From contig OZ037922.1 of the NCBI GenBank assembly GCA_964035575.1, positions 186,001 through 250,000 of the forward strand: a stretch of DNA of 64,000 bases. The letters are read 5' to 3'. The notes under the pieces are model-generated. The model was not told where the DNA came from and searched no databases. It saw only the letters and a list, made by a program, of their open reading frames with translations. Both the position numbers and the translations under genes were made by a program. Below, in pieces: positions 43,802-54,658 of the stretch; positions within the stretch are counted from its first letter, which is position 1; each line of letters begins with the position of its first letter. This stretch comes from Rhynchopus sp. YZ270_cl-10 (lineage: Eukaryota > Euglenozoa > Diplonemea > Diplonemida > Diplonemidae).

Positions 43802-44401
43802 GGGTCGATTTCAAAACCCCCCCCCCCCCCAAAAGTTCTTTTTTGTCTTTTTCATGATATAGGCAGTTTTTTTGCAGTCTGAGGTCCGGAACCGCCCCAA
43901 AAACGATTTTCTGGGAGGTTTTGGGAGGTTTTGGGGCGAAATGGACCTTTTTTGACCATTTTTATGGTATTTTTAGGCTGTTTTTGGCCCTTCTTCTTAC
44001 ACAGCCTATTGGGGGTCAAAATAGCTATTTTTGACCAAAAAACATCAAATAAGCACCAAGAAAAGTGCCAAATGTGCCCAAAACAGGTCGGATTGGGCTC
44101 ACAGCCCATTTTTGGGATATATTTGGGCCAACGGAGGCCTCCTGGCGTCAAATAAATTGTGTTTTTTGGTCAAAAATAGCTATTTTGACCCCCAATAGGC
44201 TGTGTAAGAAGAAGGGCCAAAAACAGCCTAAAAATACCATAAAAATGGTCAAAAAAGGTCCATTTCGCCCCAAAACCTCCCAAAACCTCCCAGAAAATCG
44301 TTTTTGGGGCGGTTCCGGACCTCAGACTGCAAAAAAACTGCCTATATCATGAAAAAGACAAAAAAGAACTTTTGGGGGGGGGGGGGTTTTGAAATCGACC
44401 C
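43802..44401. mobile_element. Near-perfect 600-bp palindrome (foldback/MITE-like element)
   Basis: Left arm from 43,802 (GGGTCGATTTCAAAACCCCC) to about 44,042 is repeated inverted from about 44,161 to 44,401, with a loop of about 118 bases. The arms are about 240 bases and appear almost identical, with only a difference in C/G-run length noted. Such arms could form a cruciform or a long double-stranded RNA if transcribed. No transposase is inside. Confidence 0.88.
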
Positions 44402-44944
44402 ATGTTAAGGGTTAAGGGCGACTGCACCATTGAAGGTGAGGGCAGGAAAAAGCTAAATTTATTCACCATCAGTGCAGTTTTCACTGTACTGGTGAACGAG
44501 AACGCCTGCACATGTACTGTTGCTTCAGAAGCTGTGTACAGTGTGAAGGAACTGAAACGAAAAAATACAGTCTTAGCTATTATCATGGGGGTAAACTTAT
44601 TCGGGGAGGGGGCCATTTACAAAATTGGCCAAAAAAAAATTCACTCGTTCTCATACTTCCCAGCGCTGGCGCTCGTGACGAATAATCACTTTTCGAAAAT
44701 CGAAGCCACGCGCGAAATCAGGGCAGCCTGTAAAAATGTGTACAATTCGGCAAATCCTCCTGAATTTTGGACGTTTTTGAGTGAAAAAAAGGTAAACGTG
44801 CCGACGCCACCAAAATGCAGGCATGCGTCGAGTAAAAAAGTTATGAATCTGGTCCAGTCACAGGAAGTTTTACAACCTGCGACCGAGGTGTCTGAACATT
44901 TTGGAGTTAGTAAAAAAACGGTAAAACAGACAAAAATAAAATAA
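44402..44944 (+). CDS. Unrecognised 180-codon open frame with C-terminal helix-turn-helix-like segment
   Basis: An open frame from ATG at 44,402, overlapping the last base of the palindrome. The C-terminus (VLQPATEVSEHFGVSKKTVK) has the look of a helix-turn-helix, as in transposases or DNA-binding proteins. The middle (REIRAACKNVYNSANPPEFW) is protein-like. A decayed relative at 31,640-31,970 and a part copy at 45,268-45,345 show it belongs to a repeated family. The true start may be lost because the palindrome was inserted right at its beginning. Confidence 0.4.
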   Translation: MLRVKGDCTIEGEGRKKLNLFTISAVFTVLVNENACTCTVASEAVYSVKELKRKNTVLAIIMGVNLFGEGAIYKIGQKKIHSFSYFPALALVTNNHFSKIEATREIRAACKNVYNSANPPEFWTFLSEKKVNVPTPPKCRHASSKKVMNLVQSQEVLQPATEVSEHFGVSKKTVKQTKIK

Positions 44945-44989
44945 AACAATCAAAACAGAAACGAACAGGGGTAAATTAGATTCATAAAG

Positions 44990-45266
44990 GGGTAAAGTAA
45001 AAAGTGCAAACGCCCAAACGGACGAACGCAACAGAGGGACGGTATATGGTTCTGACTATTCCTGTTGCATACACAGGAATGTGGGTGAATCGCGCGAACC
45101 ACAAAAAACACTTCGCTCACTTTTCCCCCTGCAGTGAGCGATAAAACGGTCACAAAAAGCTCCTTTGCTGCTCGCCAGTCGGTTCTATTAGTCAATATCG
45201 ATAGATCCGTTTGTTTTCCTTTTTCAGGGAGGGGGTATACGTTGGTGTGGGGCTGTGACACATTAT
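44990..45266 (+). repeat. Dispersed repeat family E, copy 2
   Basis: Second copy of 43,498-43,750. With copy 1 it brackets the 600-bp palindrome and the 44.4 kb open frame. A further segment (45,268-45,345) repeats part of that open frame (CCTGCACATGTACT). Confidence 0.85.
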
Positions 45267-45345
45267 GAAGGCCTGCACATGTACTTTTGTCTCAGAAGGA
45301 TGTATAGTGTGAACTGAAACAAAAAAATACAGACACACGAACACG

Positions 45346-45750
45346 AAACTCACCGCATCACAAGAGCTGCTGATACAGTGCCGGCAGTGTGAGGACAAAA
45401 ACTAGTCGGGGTAAAAAAAGGTAGCTTATTTAGCCTGAAAAGAAATGTTGCAGATAAAGATTGCAAAATAAATGTTAAGGGAAAGGCCAGTCATCCGTTT
45501 GCCCGAAAGCAGCAGAACAAAAGGAAAGAAAAGTTAAAAAAAGATGACCCTCAGCCTTTCGTGCTGAGTCACCTTGGAAAAATACGTTGGTATGGGGCTG
45601 TGACACGTCACAACACCGTGGTGCACGAAGAAGGAGTGCTATTTGTCACAACAAAAAACAAAGAAACAAAAGACAATATTACTTACTTCTTGCATGCGCT
45701 TTTGTTCACAGGCACGCGAGGGTGTGCGTCAATGCGGTGTTGTCAGCTCT
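45346..45750. other. 3' flank of the giant gene
   Basis: About 400 bases, AT-rich, with a short family E fragment. It should contain the polyadenylation region of the minus-strand VWA-coding gene; no separate gene seen. Confidence 0.5.
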
Positions 45751-48700
45751 TCACACGTGGCACACCGTCCCGAAAATCTCGGTATACTTGCCAACCAGCT
45801 CCTCGCCACCAACCTGCCGCAGCACCTCCTTTGACAGGAACTCTGTCAGCACATCTGCTCCTGTCTGTGGGTTGGATACGTCGAGATACGCAGCCCGCCC
45901 ACCTGTGCGCTGCGAGATAGACGTGAATTCCTTCTTCACTGTTCCTCCATTGTACAGGTAGTACGTGTGCACCTTCACACCCTTATTCACCAGGAACTGC
46001 ATCTCGCCGGTCATCGTCACTGGTTGCGCAAATTGGGTGTTCTTCCATTGGCGTCCTAATCCCAGGCGTTTCGACACCACTTCCTCGTCAGTGTTGGGCG
46101 CTGCATCACCAATGATAATGACTTGCGACACAGGATGCCCCTTCTCGACCTCCTTCCGCACGAGGTTGAGTCCCACTTCCACCGCCTCACGATCCCCCCA
46201 TCCGCCATGTGTCCGTGCGTCCCCCATAAACCGTGAGAGCACAGCAGCACCTGCCGTCGTCATGTCGTGCCAGCCGCTGCTCTGCAGAAGCAGGTCGGGG
46301 TCTGCGTTGTAGTTCGAGTACAGCCCGATCAGCATCTCCGGAACTGTGTTCAGCTGCTTCTCCTCGAGCACCTTCACCGTCCGCTCCTGAGCAGTCGACA
46401 TCGCACCAGTCGCACAGCCCAGAAGATGCCCCATGCTGCCCGTCCGGTCAATCAACACTATCGTCGCTGACTTCGTGGCGACTGCCTTCCCTTTGTTCCA
46501 GACACGCAGCTGCTTCTTCACCTTACCGGTGTCGCCCTTCTGCACTGCATCAAGGAATGCCATCGATTCCGTGTGCGCTGTGAGCAGCATTCCCTCCGTC
46601 TTCTTCTGCACAATCCAATCACTGCTGTATTTCTTGTTACGTGCGTCCTTGATGGCGGTGTACAGCGAGGCTCCCACCCCGGCTTTCGCCTTCTTCACAT
46701 CCTCAGCGCTCATCCCCACGTTCTCCAGAGCCTCCTCTTCCAACATGAACGAGAAAGACCCAGGCTCGCCCTGCCGCCCCGACCGTCCCTTGACCTGCCT
46801 CTCCTCCGATTCGGGAGCCACGAATGTCATGAGCGTGTGCACACCACCTGCATCAAGCACCTTCTTGCTGCTGCACACGAAATCCGTTCCTCGCCCAAAC
46901 GACCGCGTGCAGAATGTCACATTCCCTGGCATTGTCGCCATCCCCACCTTTCTCTCCTTGTCAGCAACTGTGTCGTGCTCTGTCAGACGGGTGATGCGCT
47001 TCCTCATACCCGCGAACTGCTGGTGGTTGTAGCACTCCTGCAGATGCCGCTCCGTCTCAAAGAACACGAGCACCGCCCGCTGGTAATCCCGCCCGCGCCA
47101 CTTAGCCACCTGCTGATGCAGCCCCATCATGTACGAGTCTGACGGCGCCGTCACCGTGTCCTCGTACTCGTTGAACTTCAGGTTTGTCCGCTTCGTGCTC
47201 TCCAGACCGAACATGCTGGGCATCTCGACCACCTCCTTCAGCTTGAACTCTTCCTGCAGCGCCTTCCGCTCCGCTGAGCCCTCCTTCGGCAGCGTCCCCG
47301 ACACCCCGATCACATGCGCGAACTGCGGTGGCTTCGCCAGCTCTGCGTACGAGAAAAACCCACACCGCAGCAGCAGCGCAGCGTGCCGCTCGACCGCCTC
47401 GCGCCCCAACTCACCTCGCGCATGTGCGTCGTAGTAGTGGAACAGTGTGGCGTATCCCTTCACGATGGTGCTGCTGTAGCCGTCGAAGTGCTTGTACTCC
47501 ACCTTCTCCTCCCTCACCCTCCACTCTGTGTCGTCCTTGTACGTTGCCGCTGCGTGCAGCAGGTCACGCGCCGCCTCCTCCACCAACACGCCCCACTCGC
47601 CGAACGCATTGTGGCACGCTTTGTACTCGTCTGTCTGGAGCAGTTCCTGTAACTGGTTCGGCCGCCGCTGGCTGTCACCCTGGTGCTGCTTCCACACGTA
47701 GTCTGCAAGACGCAGGAATCCACCGGAGCGCACCTGCACGGTCGGTGTGTACGTCGCACCACGGAATGCCTTCGACAGGAATACGTCCACCTCGTCAACT
47801 ACGAGGATGTGCTTCTTCTGCGCACACTGCACTGCCGACAGCGCCTTGTTATCCAGCACCGCCCCATGCACCCGTTCGCGGAAGTCGCCCGTCCGCTCCG
47901 CAAGCACACGTTCGCACAGCTCGTCAATTGTCCCGTAGTGCACGTCCTCAGTGACACCAAACGCCTCAAACAGGTTCCGCGAGCCGTTGTAGTCGCGCCG
48001 GCTGAGGTACTGCGAGAAGCAGACACAGCTCACCGTGAACCCCTGCAGTGCCAGTGCTGTCGACAATGCCCCGAGCACAATCGACTTCCCCTCCCCCGTC
48101 AGGATCTGTGCCAGCATCCCGTTCCCCTCCGCGACACACGTCAGCGCGCGGAACACGGTGAGCACCTGTGTAGGGTGTGGCCGCTTCTGCACGCGTCCGA
48201 CGCTTCCAGGGTCGCAGCACTGCACTGACCACACTGCGAAGATATGCGCCAGCCCGCGGAACCACTTATTATTAACCTGTCTGTGGCCTGAAGTAAGGAA
48301 CGATGAGAACCATCCTGCTTGCTGCTCCTGGAGTGCTGACCGTGCCTCACGTAGACAGTTCCTCAGGTCCTGCTTCAGGCTGTGGTTGTCTTTCTTCTGT
48401 CGGCTGACGAGAAGGTTAGCCAGTGTGGTTTGGTACACAGCATCGAACTCATCATACCCTTTCTTCAACGCACTTCTGTGTTTCTCCCAGTCTGGCAGTT
48501 TGCTGAGCACGTAGTTGATGTCGTGCACCCCCACCTTGGCATTGAACGCCGTGATCTCCTCTGCCTGGAACAAGTCCTTCCATGCCGCAATTGCCTTCCC
48601 TCCGTACCCTGTCTCGTCAGACTTCAGACACACATACAAGTCTGCCAGCGGGGCGGTCTCGTCGCTGTGGATTTTTCTGTGTTTCACCAGAATGCTTTCC

Positions 48701-51700
48701 TGTTGCATCTTGGCGTCCTTCCGGCACAACGGGAAATCCGACAGCTGCTCGAGTCGCAACACCGCCTGTGCTGTCAGGTTTGCTTGGCTGGCGTCACCTG
48801 CGGTACTCACTGCGTCTTTCACACGTTTCTGCAGCTGTCGCTCTTCCTCGGTCACAGCGTTTTGTGCCGCCTCCTGCACACAGTCAACGGCACACAGGGC
48901 TGCAAGCATGGCTGTAGCGTTGACGTAGAGTTCCACATCCGCCGTGTTGTCAGGGCAGACCGACGTCCGTGCCGAAGACGCTTTGGTTCTTAGCGACTGC
49001 ACGAAGGCGCCCAACTTGTCCTGCCCATGCCTGAGCAGGTCTGCTGCACCCGGCAGCTGGGCTTGCGCCGCTTTCGCAGCGAACTTCAGCCGATCCTGCA
49101 CGGCCTCTATCAGCTCCCCCCGTGCCTTCACCCCGTCACAGACGTCGAGTTCCGGCAGCGCTTGGTGCTGCACGTGCTCTGACACCTTACGACACACGTC
49201 CTCGAATTGTGCTGGGGGATTTTCAGCGTGCCTTTTCAAGCATCTCTGCAGGTCTGCGTGCTTCTCGATTGACTGCAGCAGGTGCGCGACCTTCTCTGCG
49301 TTGCCGCCCTCAAGCTCCTCGTCCAGTTGCTTCTGCTCCGAAACGAGGTGTTCTGTGATGTTCCTGAGGTCCTCCGTCGCACCTCCATGGGTCTCAAGAA
49401 ACTTTTCCACACGGCGCTCCTCCACCGCCGCACTTACAATGCGCAGCTCCTTCTCGCTGTTTCCGCACCTCCCTGTCACCAGTTCTTGCTGAACCCTCGA
49501 GATGCAGTGCGACAGCTGGCTGCACACACGCTCACGAGCAGGGGCGCTGCCTGGCATGGTTTCGGGCAGGTTGTCGAAGCACTGCAAATGATTCAGATTC
49601 TTCACAAGATCACCCACATTCCCCTCCTCAATGGAAGACACAGCACGCCGCGACACATCAGCAACAGCGGCAGTCATTTGGTGGCGTAAAGCCCGGTTAT
49701 TAGGTGACTCACGACACAGCGCCACAGCGTTTTCGTAAGCGTTATTTTTGATGTACATCTGGCAGTCTTTCTCTGCATCCTCCCTCATCTGGTCGAGGCG
49801 GGTGCTCAGGTCCTCGAGGTCTTTCAGCACTGCACTGAAGTGATCGGTTGGGAGGTGTTGCTGCAGATGCTTGAGCCCCCGCACATCCACCGCACCCTCA
49901 GGCATCTCCTGCGACTCCAAGTATGTCCGCACCTTCGCAGACACCTCGTCTTTTATCTCGTCCATCACGTCCACGTAAACACGTCCCTCTGCCTCCCGCA
50001 GGTCGTCCAGCACCTTCCGTAGTCGCGGCAGCTCCGGAGCGGCCCTGTTCATCACATCGCAGTCCTTGTACGCTTGTTTCAGGCTCTCCAACTTCTCTTT
50101 GTGTGCATCGCGTGTCTCCTTAATGCTCCTTCTCACTCCCTCCGGCAGCAGCGACCCTAGCGTGTGCTCTGCGTCGTCCACATCCTGCAGGAGCCTCCCA
50201 GCCTCGCTGAACGTCGCTTGGCTGACATTGTGGGAGAGCCGACGTAGCAGTGGTTCCAGAAGGTCGCGCAGTTGTTCAATCGATGTGCTACCAAAATCGC
50301 ACAACGCATCGAACATATCCTTGTCGAAGTGGTCTGTGTCCTCAAACTCTAAAATGATTTCCTTCACTTCGTCGTTCGCCTTGCGTATCTTGCGCGCGCA
50401 CTCGTCGTGCATTTCCTTCCGTCCGATCCGGAAATCCAGCCTTTCCTGAACACGGTCTGCCCACCGCCGACGCAACATCTTGTAGTGTACATCCCCCTGC
50501 TTCTCGTTCTTCAGAAAGTCAAGGCGCTGCCGCACCATTGCCGCGTTGAGGTCTTTCACCGCCGTCACCATGTCTTCATCGCGGATATTGAAGTTCTGCA
50601 GGTACCGGTCGCGGCACCTCTTCTTCAGCTCCGCAAGCTGCTCGCCAGTGTACACGTTAAGCGGCTGCAGGTGACTGACAATGTCGTTCAGCTGCCCCAG
50701 GTCTACGCAATCCATGTGCAGCCATGTCTCGAGTGTGCCCACAATACTCGTCTGCAGTTTCATCTGCCACTCCTGCATCCCGTCAGCCCCGCGGGTTGCT
50801 TCTGGGGCAGGTGCGGCGTCTTCGAGGTCCTTGACACGCTGCAGTGCCTTGGACATCACATCCACGTGCTCGCGCAGCCCAGTAGCGTGACACGACTCGC
50901 ACACTCGAGCAACAGCGCAGAACGACTTCCCCAGTGCAGCTTGTACTTCGCCTGCGTACGACTTCGCCTCCCCTGTCATGTAGCTCTCCAAGACCCGCTT
51001 GACCGTTTCCACCATTGCCTGCACTTTGCTGTCGCCACGCACAAGGCGGAGCATCTCGTGCAGCACCTCGAGTGCACCGTGCATCTCACCCACCCCACGC
51101 AGCGGCAACACAGGAACATCGCCCTGAGGTGTCACCCTGCGCACACGCAGTGCGCAGTACTCCTCCTCCATACGGCCCTGTGTGCCCTCCAGCCGCTGAG
51201 GAGCACTGTGGTCGCGCATCACGTCAGCCGCATCGACGTCGATGGAGCCGTACTCGAGCACCACGCACTTCAAGCACACATGCATCACCGTGCAGTAGTC
51301 GTCATAGATGACCTCCAAGTCGTGACGCATCCCCGGCAGCACGTCTCGCAGTGGGAGCAACACCACCACACCTCGCATTCGTTTGCAGTACGCCAGCAGC
51401 TCGTCGGGCGAGCCGCACGACGGCAGTGAGAAGTCAAGCAGGCGGGTCAGCTCCGTATTCACCCGCTCCAGACACCCCGCCTGCACCTCCTCCACAAGCT
51501 TCTCGTCCTTGTACCGCGACAGCCACTGCTGCCGCCCCAACTGCTCCACATGCCGCCCCAGGGACTGCACCTGCTCGTGTCTGGGCATCTCCGCCTCCAC
51601 TATCGCGTCGAACAGCCGCCTCACCTCTGCAGCACCGCGCGCCGTCGCATCGCTCACCCTCCCCTGCATGTCTGTGTACCGCTGCATGGTTTCCACACCA

Positions 51701-51724
51701 ATGCACGGCACCTCCCGCAGCGCC
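45751..51724 (-). CDS. SecA-VWA part of the giant GTPase-SecA-VWA gene, cut off from its 5' part by a LINE
   Basis: The frame runs from the LINE junction at 51,724 to TGA at 45,751, about 1,990 host codons. The first 1,200 residues are helical with many Cys and charged blocks. Then comes a SecA-type motor ATPase: AQILTGEGKSIVLGAL (Walker A, near 48,090), HILVVDEVDVFLSKA (Walker B, near 47,790), VIGVSGTLPKEG, TRSFGRGTDF, and ERQVKGRSGRQGEPGSFSF (motif VI, near 46,790). The C-terminus is a VWA domain with a MIDAS motif (IDRTGSMG), GGWGDREAVEVGL and IIIGDAAPN. In bacteria SecA drives protein translocation; eukaryotic SecA-like proteins with VWA domains are poorly understood. As it stands this part lacks its promoter and its N-terminal GTPase. 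The 45 codons further upstream in the frame are LINE sequence. Confidence 0.9.
51707..51724. repeat. Target-site duplication of the LINE, 5' copy
   Basis: GGCACCTCCCGCAGCGCC, 18 bases, identical to 59,504-59,521. It codes part of the host phrase ALREVP on the minus strand in both gene halves. Confidence 0.95.
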
Positions 51725-51764
51725 GGGATACACACAACGTACACAAAAAGAAAGAATATAAACA

Positions 51765-54650
51765 ATGTTTTCGTACATGGTGTCGAAGTCACGTCCAGCC
51801 TCCACGCGGAGTATCCCGGGCAACGATCCGTCACACGGATCGGCCAAATGGACCCCACACCCGCCGGCGCCTGTGTGTTGCGATTCCTGGAACTGCAGGT
51901 GCAGCGAGGAGACGACGTCGGCAGCTGAGCTGGCGCACAGGGCTATTGGGCACCAACTGCTGTACCCGGGTGCTGGAGGCATGAAGCGTGCAGCTGACGA
52001 CGACGAGAAGAGAGACCCCGACATCTTCGTTGGGGTCGCGCCTGGCGAGAAGGTGCGGGACGCGACGGGGCTGTGTGCGCTGGCACGTGAAGCAACGGAG
52101 GACGAGCCGGTGACGCACTGGGAGTTGACGAAGCGACTGGCAGGAGTGACGAAGGCGGAGGCGGCATACGAAGGAATCCTCTTGGGGCTGCGAGGTGTCA
52201 CGGACGGATCCTACAAGAAAGGGGTGCATGCACGGGTGTGGGTGTCGCATCTGCAGGTGTGGAAGCAGGTATCCGCGGGGCAACCGTGCGACTCGCAGCT
52301 GCTCAGGCCACGACTGGAGAAGGTGAGATCGATGGTATCCAACCTCAAGAAGAGGGGGATACAGGTCTCCGTGTTGCACAGTGCGAGGGCGGGACAGGGG
52401 ATGACGGCAGCGGAGTCGAGCGCGACGCTGGTGGCAGGTGGTAGCTACGCCGCAAGGGGATGCACGGCGGAGAAGCAGGCGCCGACGACGCAGCCAGGGA
52501 TCAAGGGGTTATTGGAGCGTTGGGGTATGAGATGGGAGGAGTGCGGGGGCAAAGGGGACTGTCTCTTCCGATCAGTGGCGTGGTCTGCGGAGTCGTCCCC
52601 GAACGGGCATGCAGGGTTCCGCAAGCTGGCGGTGGGGGTGATGAGGAAGGATGCGGCGTTTTACAGCCCATTCATCGAAGGGGAAGCGGGGGCAGAGGGG
52701 TATCTGGCCGCGATGGCGCAGCTGGGGACGTGGGGGGACCATCTGTGTCTCCACGCGATTGCGAGGGCGATGCGGACCCGTGTTGTGGTGATGGACGTCG
52801 GGCCGGGGAATGTGCTGAGGGCTACAGTGATTGACGGGCAAACGGACGGGGCATTGAAGGAGGGGTCAGCGGAGAAGGCGAACCTGGCGTTCCGGGAGTC
52901 AGACATCGTTCTGGCGTACGAGGGAGGAGTGCACTACGGTGCAGTGACGTCGGCAGGGCTGCAGGCGGGCGAGGAGATCATGTGCGCAGTGGGGCAACCG
53001 CAGTTGCACGTGCCGGGCACGGCTGTGACGGGCAGGAAGAAGGCGCCATCGGTGCGCACGGATGCGGAGGCCCCGCTGAACTTAGTCTTGGACTCTCCAG
53101 GGTGGAAAATTCCGGTGTGGGAGGCAGTACCTGATATTGTGGAAGGGGTGACGCAGGTGGCGGCAGTTGCGTGGTCGGGTGAACTCGTGCAGGGGTTGGA
53201 ATTGCTGCACACACTCCCCCAGGTGGTGCTTGTCTCACGCGCGAAGTGCACAGGTGCGACACGTACAAGGAAGGTGAAGGTGGCAGTGCGGACCGACCGA
53301 GGCGCACGTATGGAGGAAGTCTGGCTGGGCACCATGACGTCGGACCTGGACAAGGTGGTGAAGCCGGTGGAGGAGAGTACTGCGTTCACGAGCAAGCTGG
53401 TTACGCTGATGGGCCGGACCCTCATCAGGGCGGGAGAAGGACGCACAAAGGGAGAGCAACGCATGCGTCGGTGGTACGGGTTGCAGGGGGTGCGGTGTGG
53501 ACGCGGCTTGGAGAAAGGAGGATGGATGGAGATGTCTGTGGACGTGACGGAGGACATGGTGTGCGCCATGCTGAAGAGAAGCGGACGGGAAGGGGTGTTT
53601 GTGCGGCACCTCTTCCAGGCAAAGGAGTACGGGGACTGTGGGTTGTTGTGGAAGGCGGAACCGCTGGAGTCTGCTCTGGCACGGCTGGACCTTGCGGAGG
53701 AGAACCTGGAGGATAGCGTGCGCGGACTCGCCGTAGGGGAAGGGGGCTACGCGGTGCGTGTCATGAAGGGGGACTTGGAGGCTGCGAAGAGGCTTCTTGT
53801 GCAGGAGGACGTCGTCGTGCAGGGACACAGATACGAGATTGGGGGAATTCCGGCGAACACGTCGGTCCAGCTGTTGTGTGAGGGGCTGGCGAGAGAGGCG
53901 ATCTGGACGGTGAAGGTGCTGTCGCGAGGGCACAAGTGGACGGTTACGTCGGATGTGCCGTGCCCGAGCACAGAAGGGGTGCTGGAGGTGGGTGGATTGG
54001 TGTTGACGGTGTGTGCGGTGAAGGAAGGGCGTCGTGTGCAGAAGGTGGGTGCGAATCCGTGGGGTATCCCTCTGGCGCAGTTCCCAGTACCGAGGCAAGG
54101 AGCAGCAGAGAGCGGCGCTGGCACGTGGGCGGCTAAGGCGAGGGGATACGCACCACCTGCAGCTCGGCCCCACCCTGCAACAGGGGCACCGGCGGCTCCG
54201 GCACCTCCCGCAGCTTCATCAGCAGCGCAGGAAGAGATCGAGCTGATGAAGAAGGAAATGAAGGAATTGCGGGAGATGATGAAGGGCGTCATGGAACAGC
54301 AGAAGGAAATGTTGGAGGCACAGAAGCGGATGATGGGACAACCGCAGCAGTCGGCACCAGTCGAGCAGCCGCCGCAGCCTCTTGGCATGGAACAGCTCAG
54401 AGCAGACTGTGCTGAGATGAAGGAGACGATGCAGCAGTGCAAGGAGCAGAATGTGCAGCTGGCAGCGGAGAGCAAGCGGCTCACGGAGGAGAACGAGGCG
54501 CTGAAGAAGGCAGCTCGCGAGGCCAAGGACAAGGCCAGGAACGCTCAAGATCGTCGTGCAGATGGCGGTGAGGAGAAGAAGGATACGACGACGGACGAGA
54601 ACAGCCGCCCCCGCGACACGGACCAGAGGCGAGAAGGAGGGTCGTATTAA
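51765..54650 (+). CDS. LINE ORF1 protein with OTU-type cysteine protease and C-terminal coiled coil
   Basis: A 961-residue frame from MFSYMVSKS; a later Met (MKRAADDDEKRD, near 51,981) is an alternative start. About residues 255-385 form an OTU-like protease: ECGGKGDCLFRSVAWSAE with the nucleophile Cys, WGDHLCLHAIARAMRTRVVV in the core and VLAYEGGVHYGAV with the catalytic His. The middle is of unknown fold. A Pro/Ala-rich linker (about 790-830) leads to a long coiled coil (EEIELMKKEMKELREMMKGV onward) and a charged tail. The coiled coil suggests self-assembly on RNA as in other LINE ORF1 proteins. OTU enzymes cleave ubiquitin; in a retroelement this may counter host degradation or process the polyprotein, which is inference. 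Confidence 0.88.
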   Translation: MFSYMVSKSRPASTRSIPGNDPSHGSAKWTPHPPAPVCCDSWNCRCSEETTSAAELAHRAIGHQLLYPGAGGMKRAADDDEKRDPDIFVGVAPGEKVRDATGLCALAREATEDEPVTHWELTKRLAGVTKAEAAYEGILLGLRGVTDGSYKKGVHARVWVSHLQVWKQVSAGQPCDSQLLRPRLEKVRSMVSNLKKRGIQVSVLHSARAGQGMTAAESSATLVAGGSYAARGCTAEKQAPTTQPGIKGLLERWGMRWEECGGKGDCLFRSVAWSAESSPNGHAGFRKLAVGVMRKDAAFYSPFIEGEAGAEGYLAAMAQLGTWGDHLCLHAIARAMRTRVVVMDVGPGNVLRATVIDGQTDGALKEGSAEKANLAFRESDIVLAYEGGVHYGAVTSAGLQAGEEIMCAVGQPQLHVPGTAVTGRKKAPSVRTDAEAPLNLVLDSPGWKIPVWEAVPDIVEGVTQVAAVAWSGELVQGLELLHTLPQVVLVSRAKCTGATRTRKVKVAVRTDRGARMEEVWLGTMTSDLDKVVKPVEESTAFTSKLVTLMGRTLIRAGEGRTKGEQRMRRWYGLQGVRCGRGLEKGGWMEMSVDVTEDMVCAMLKRSGREGVFVRHLFQAKEYGDCGLLWKAEPLESALARLDLAEENLEDSVRGLAVGEGGYAVRVMKGDLEAAKRLLVQEDVVVQGHRYEIGGIPANTSVQLLCEGLAREAIWTVKVLSRGHKWTVTSDVPCPSTEGVLEVGGLVLTVCAVKEGRRVQKVGANPWGIPLAQFPVPRQGAAESGAGTWAAKARGYAPPAARPHPATGAPAAPAPPAASSAAQEEIELMKKEMKELREMMKGVMEQQKEMLEAQKRMMGQPQQSAPVEQPPQPLGMEQLRADCAEMKETMQQCKEQNVQLAAESKRLTEENEALKKAAREAKDKARNAQDRRADGGEEKKDTTTDENSRPRDTDQRREGGSY

Positions 54651-54658
54651 TCACGACC

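Noticed and set aside
46433-51429. Several 100- to 340-codon plus-strand frames opposite the SecA region
   Set aside because: Shadows of the GC-rich minus-strand frame; no motifs and no starts with context.
45751-51858. Treating the SecA-VWA frame as a complete gene with its own start at 51,858
   Set aside because: Its first 45 codons are antisense LINE 5' sequence; the hydrophobic FIFFLFVYVVCI segment there is not a real signal peptide.
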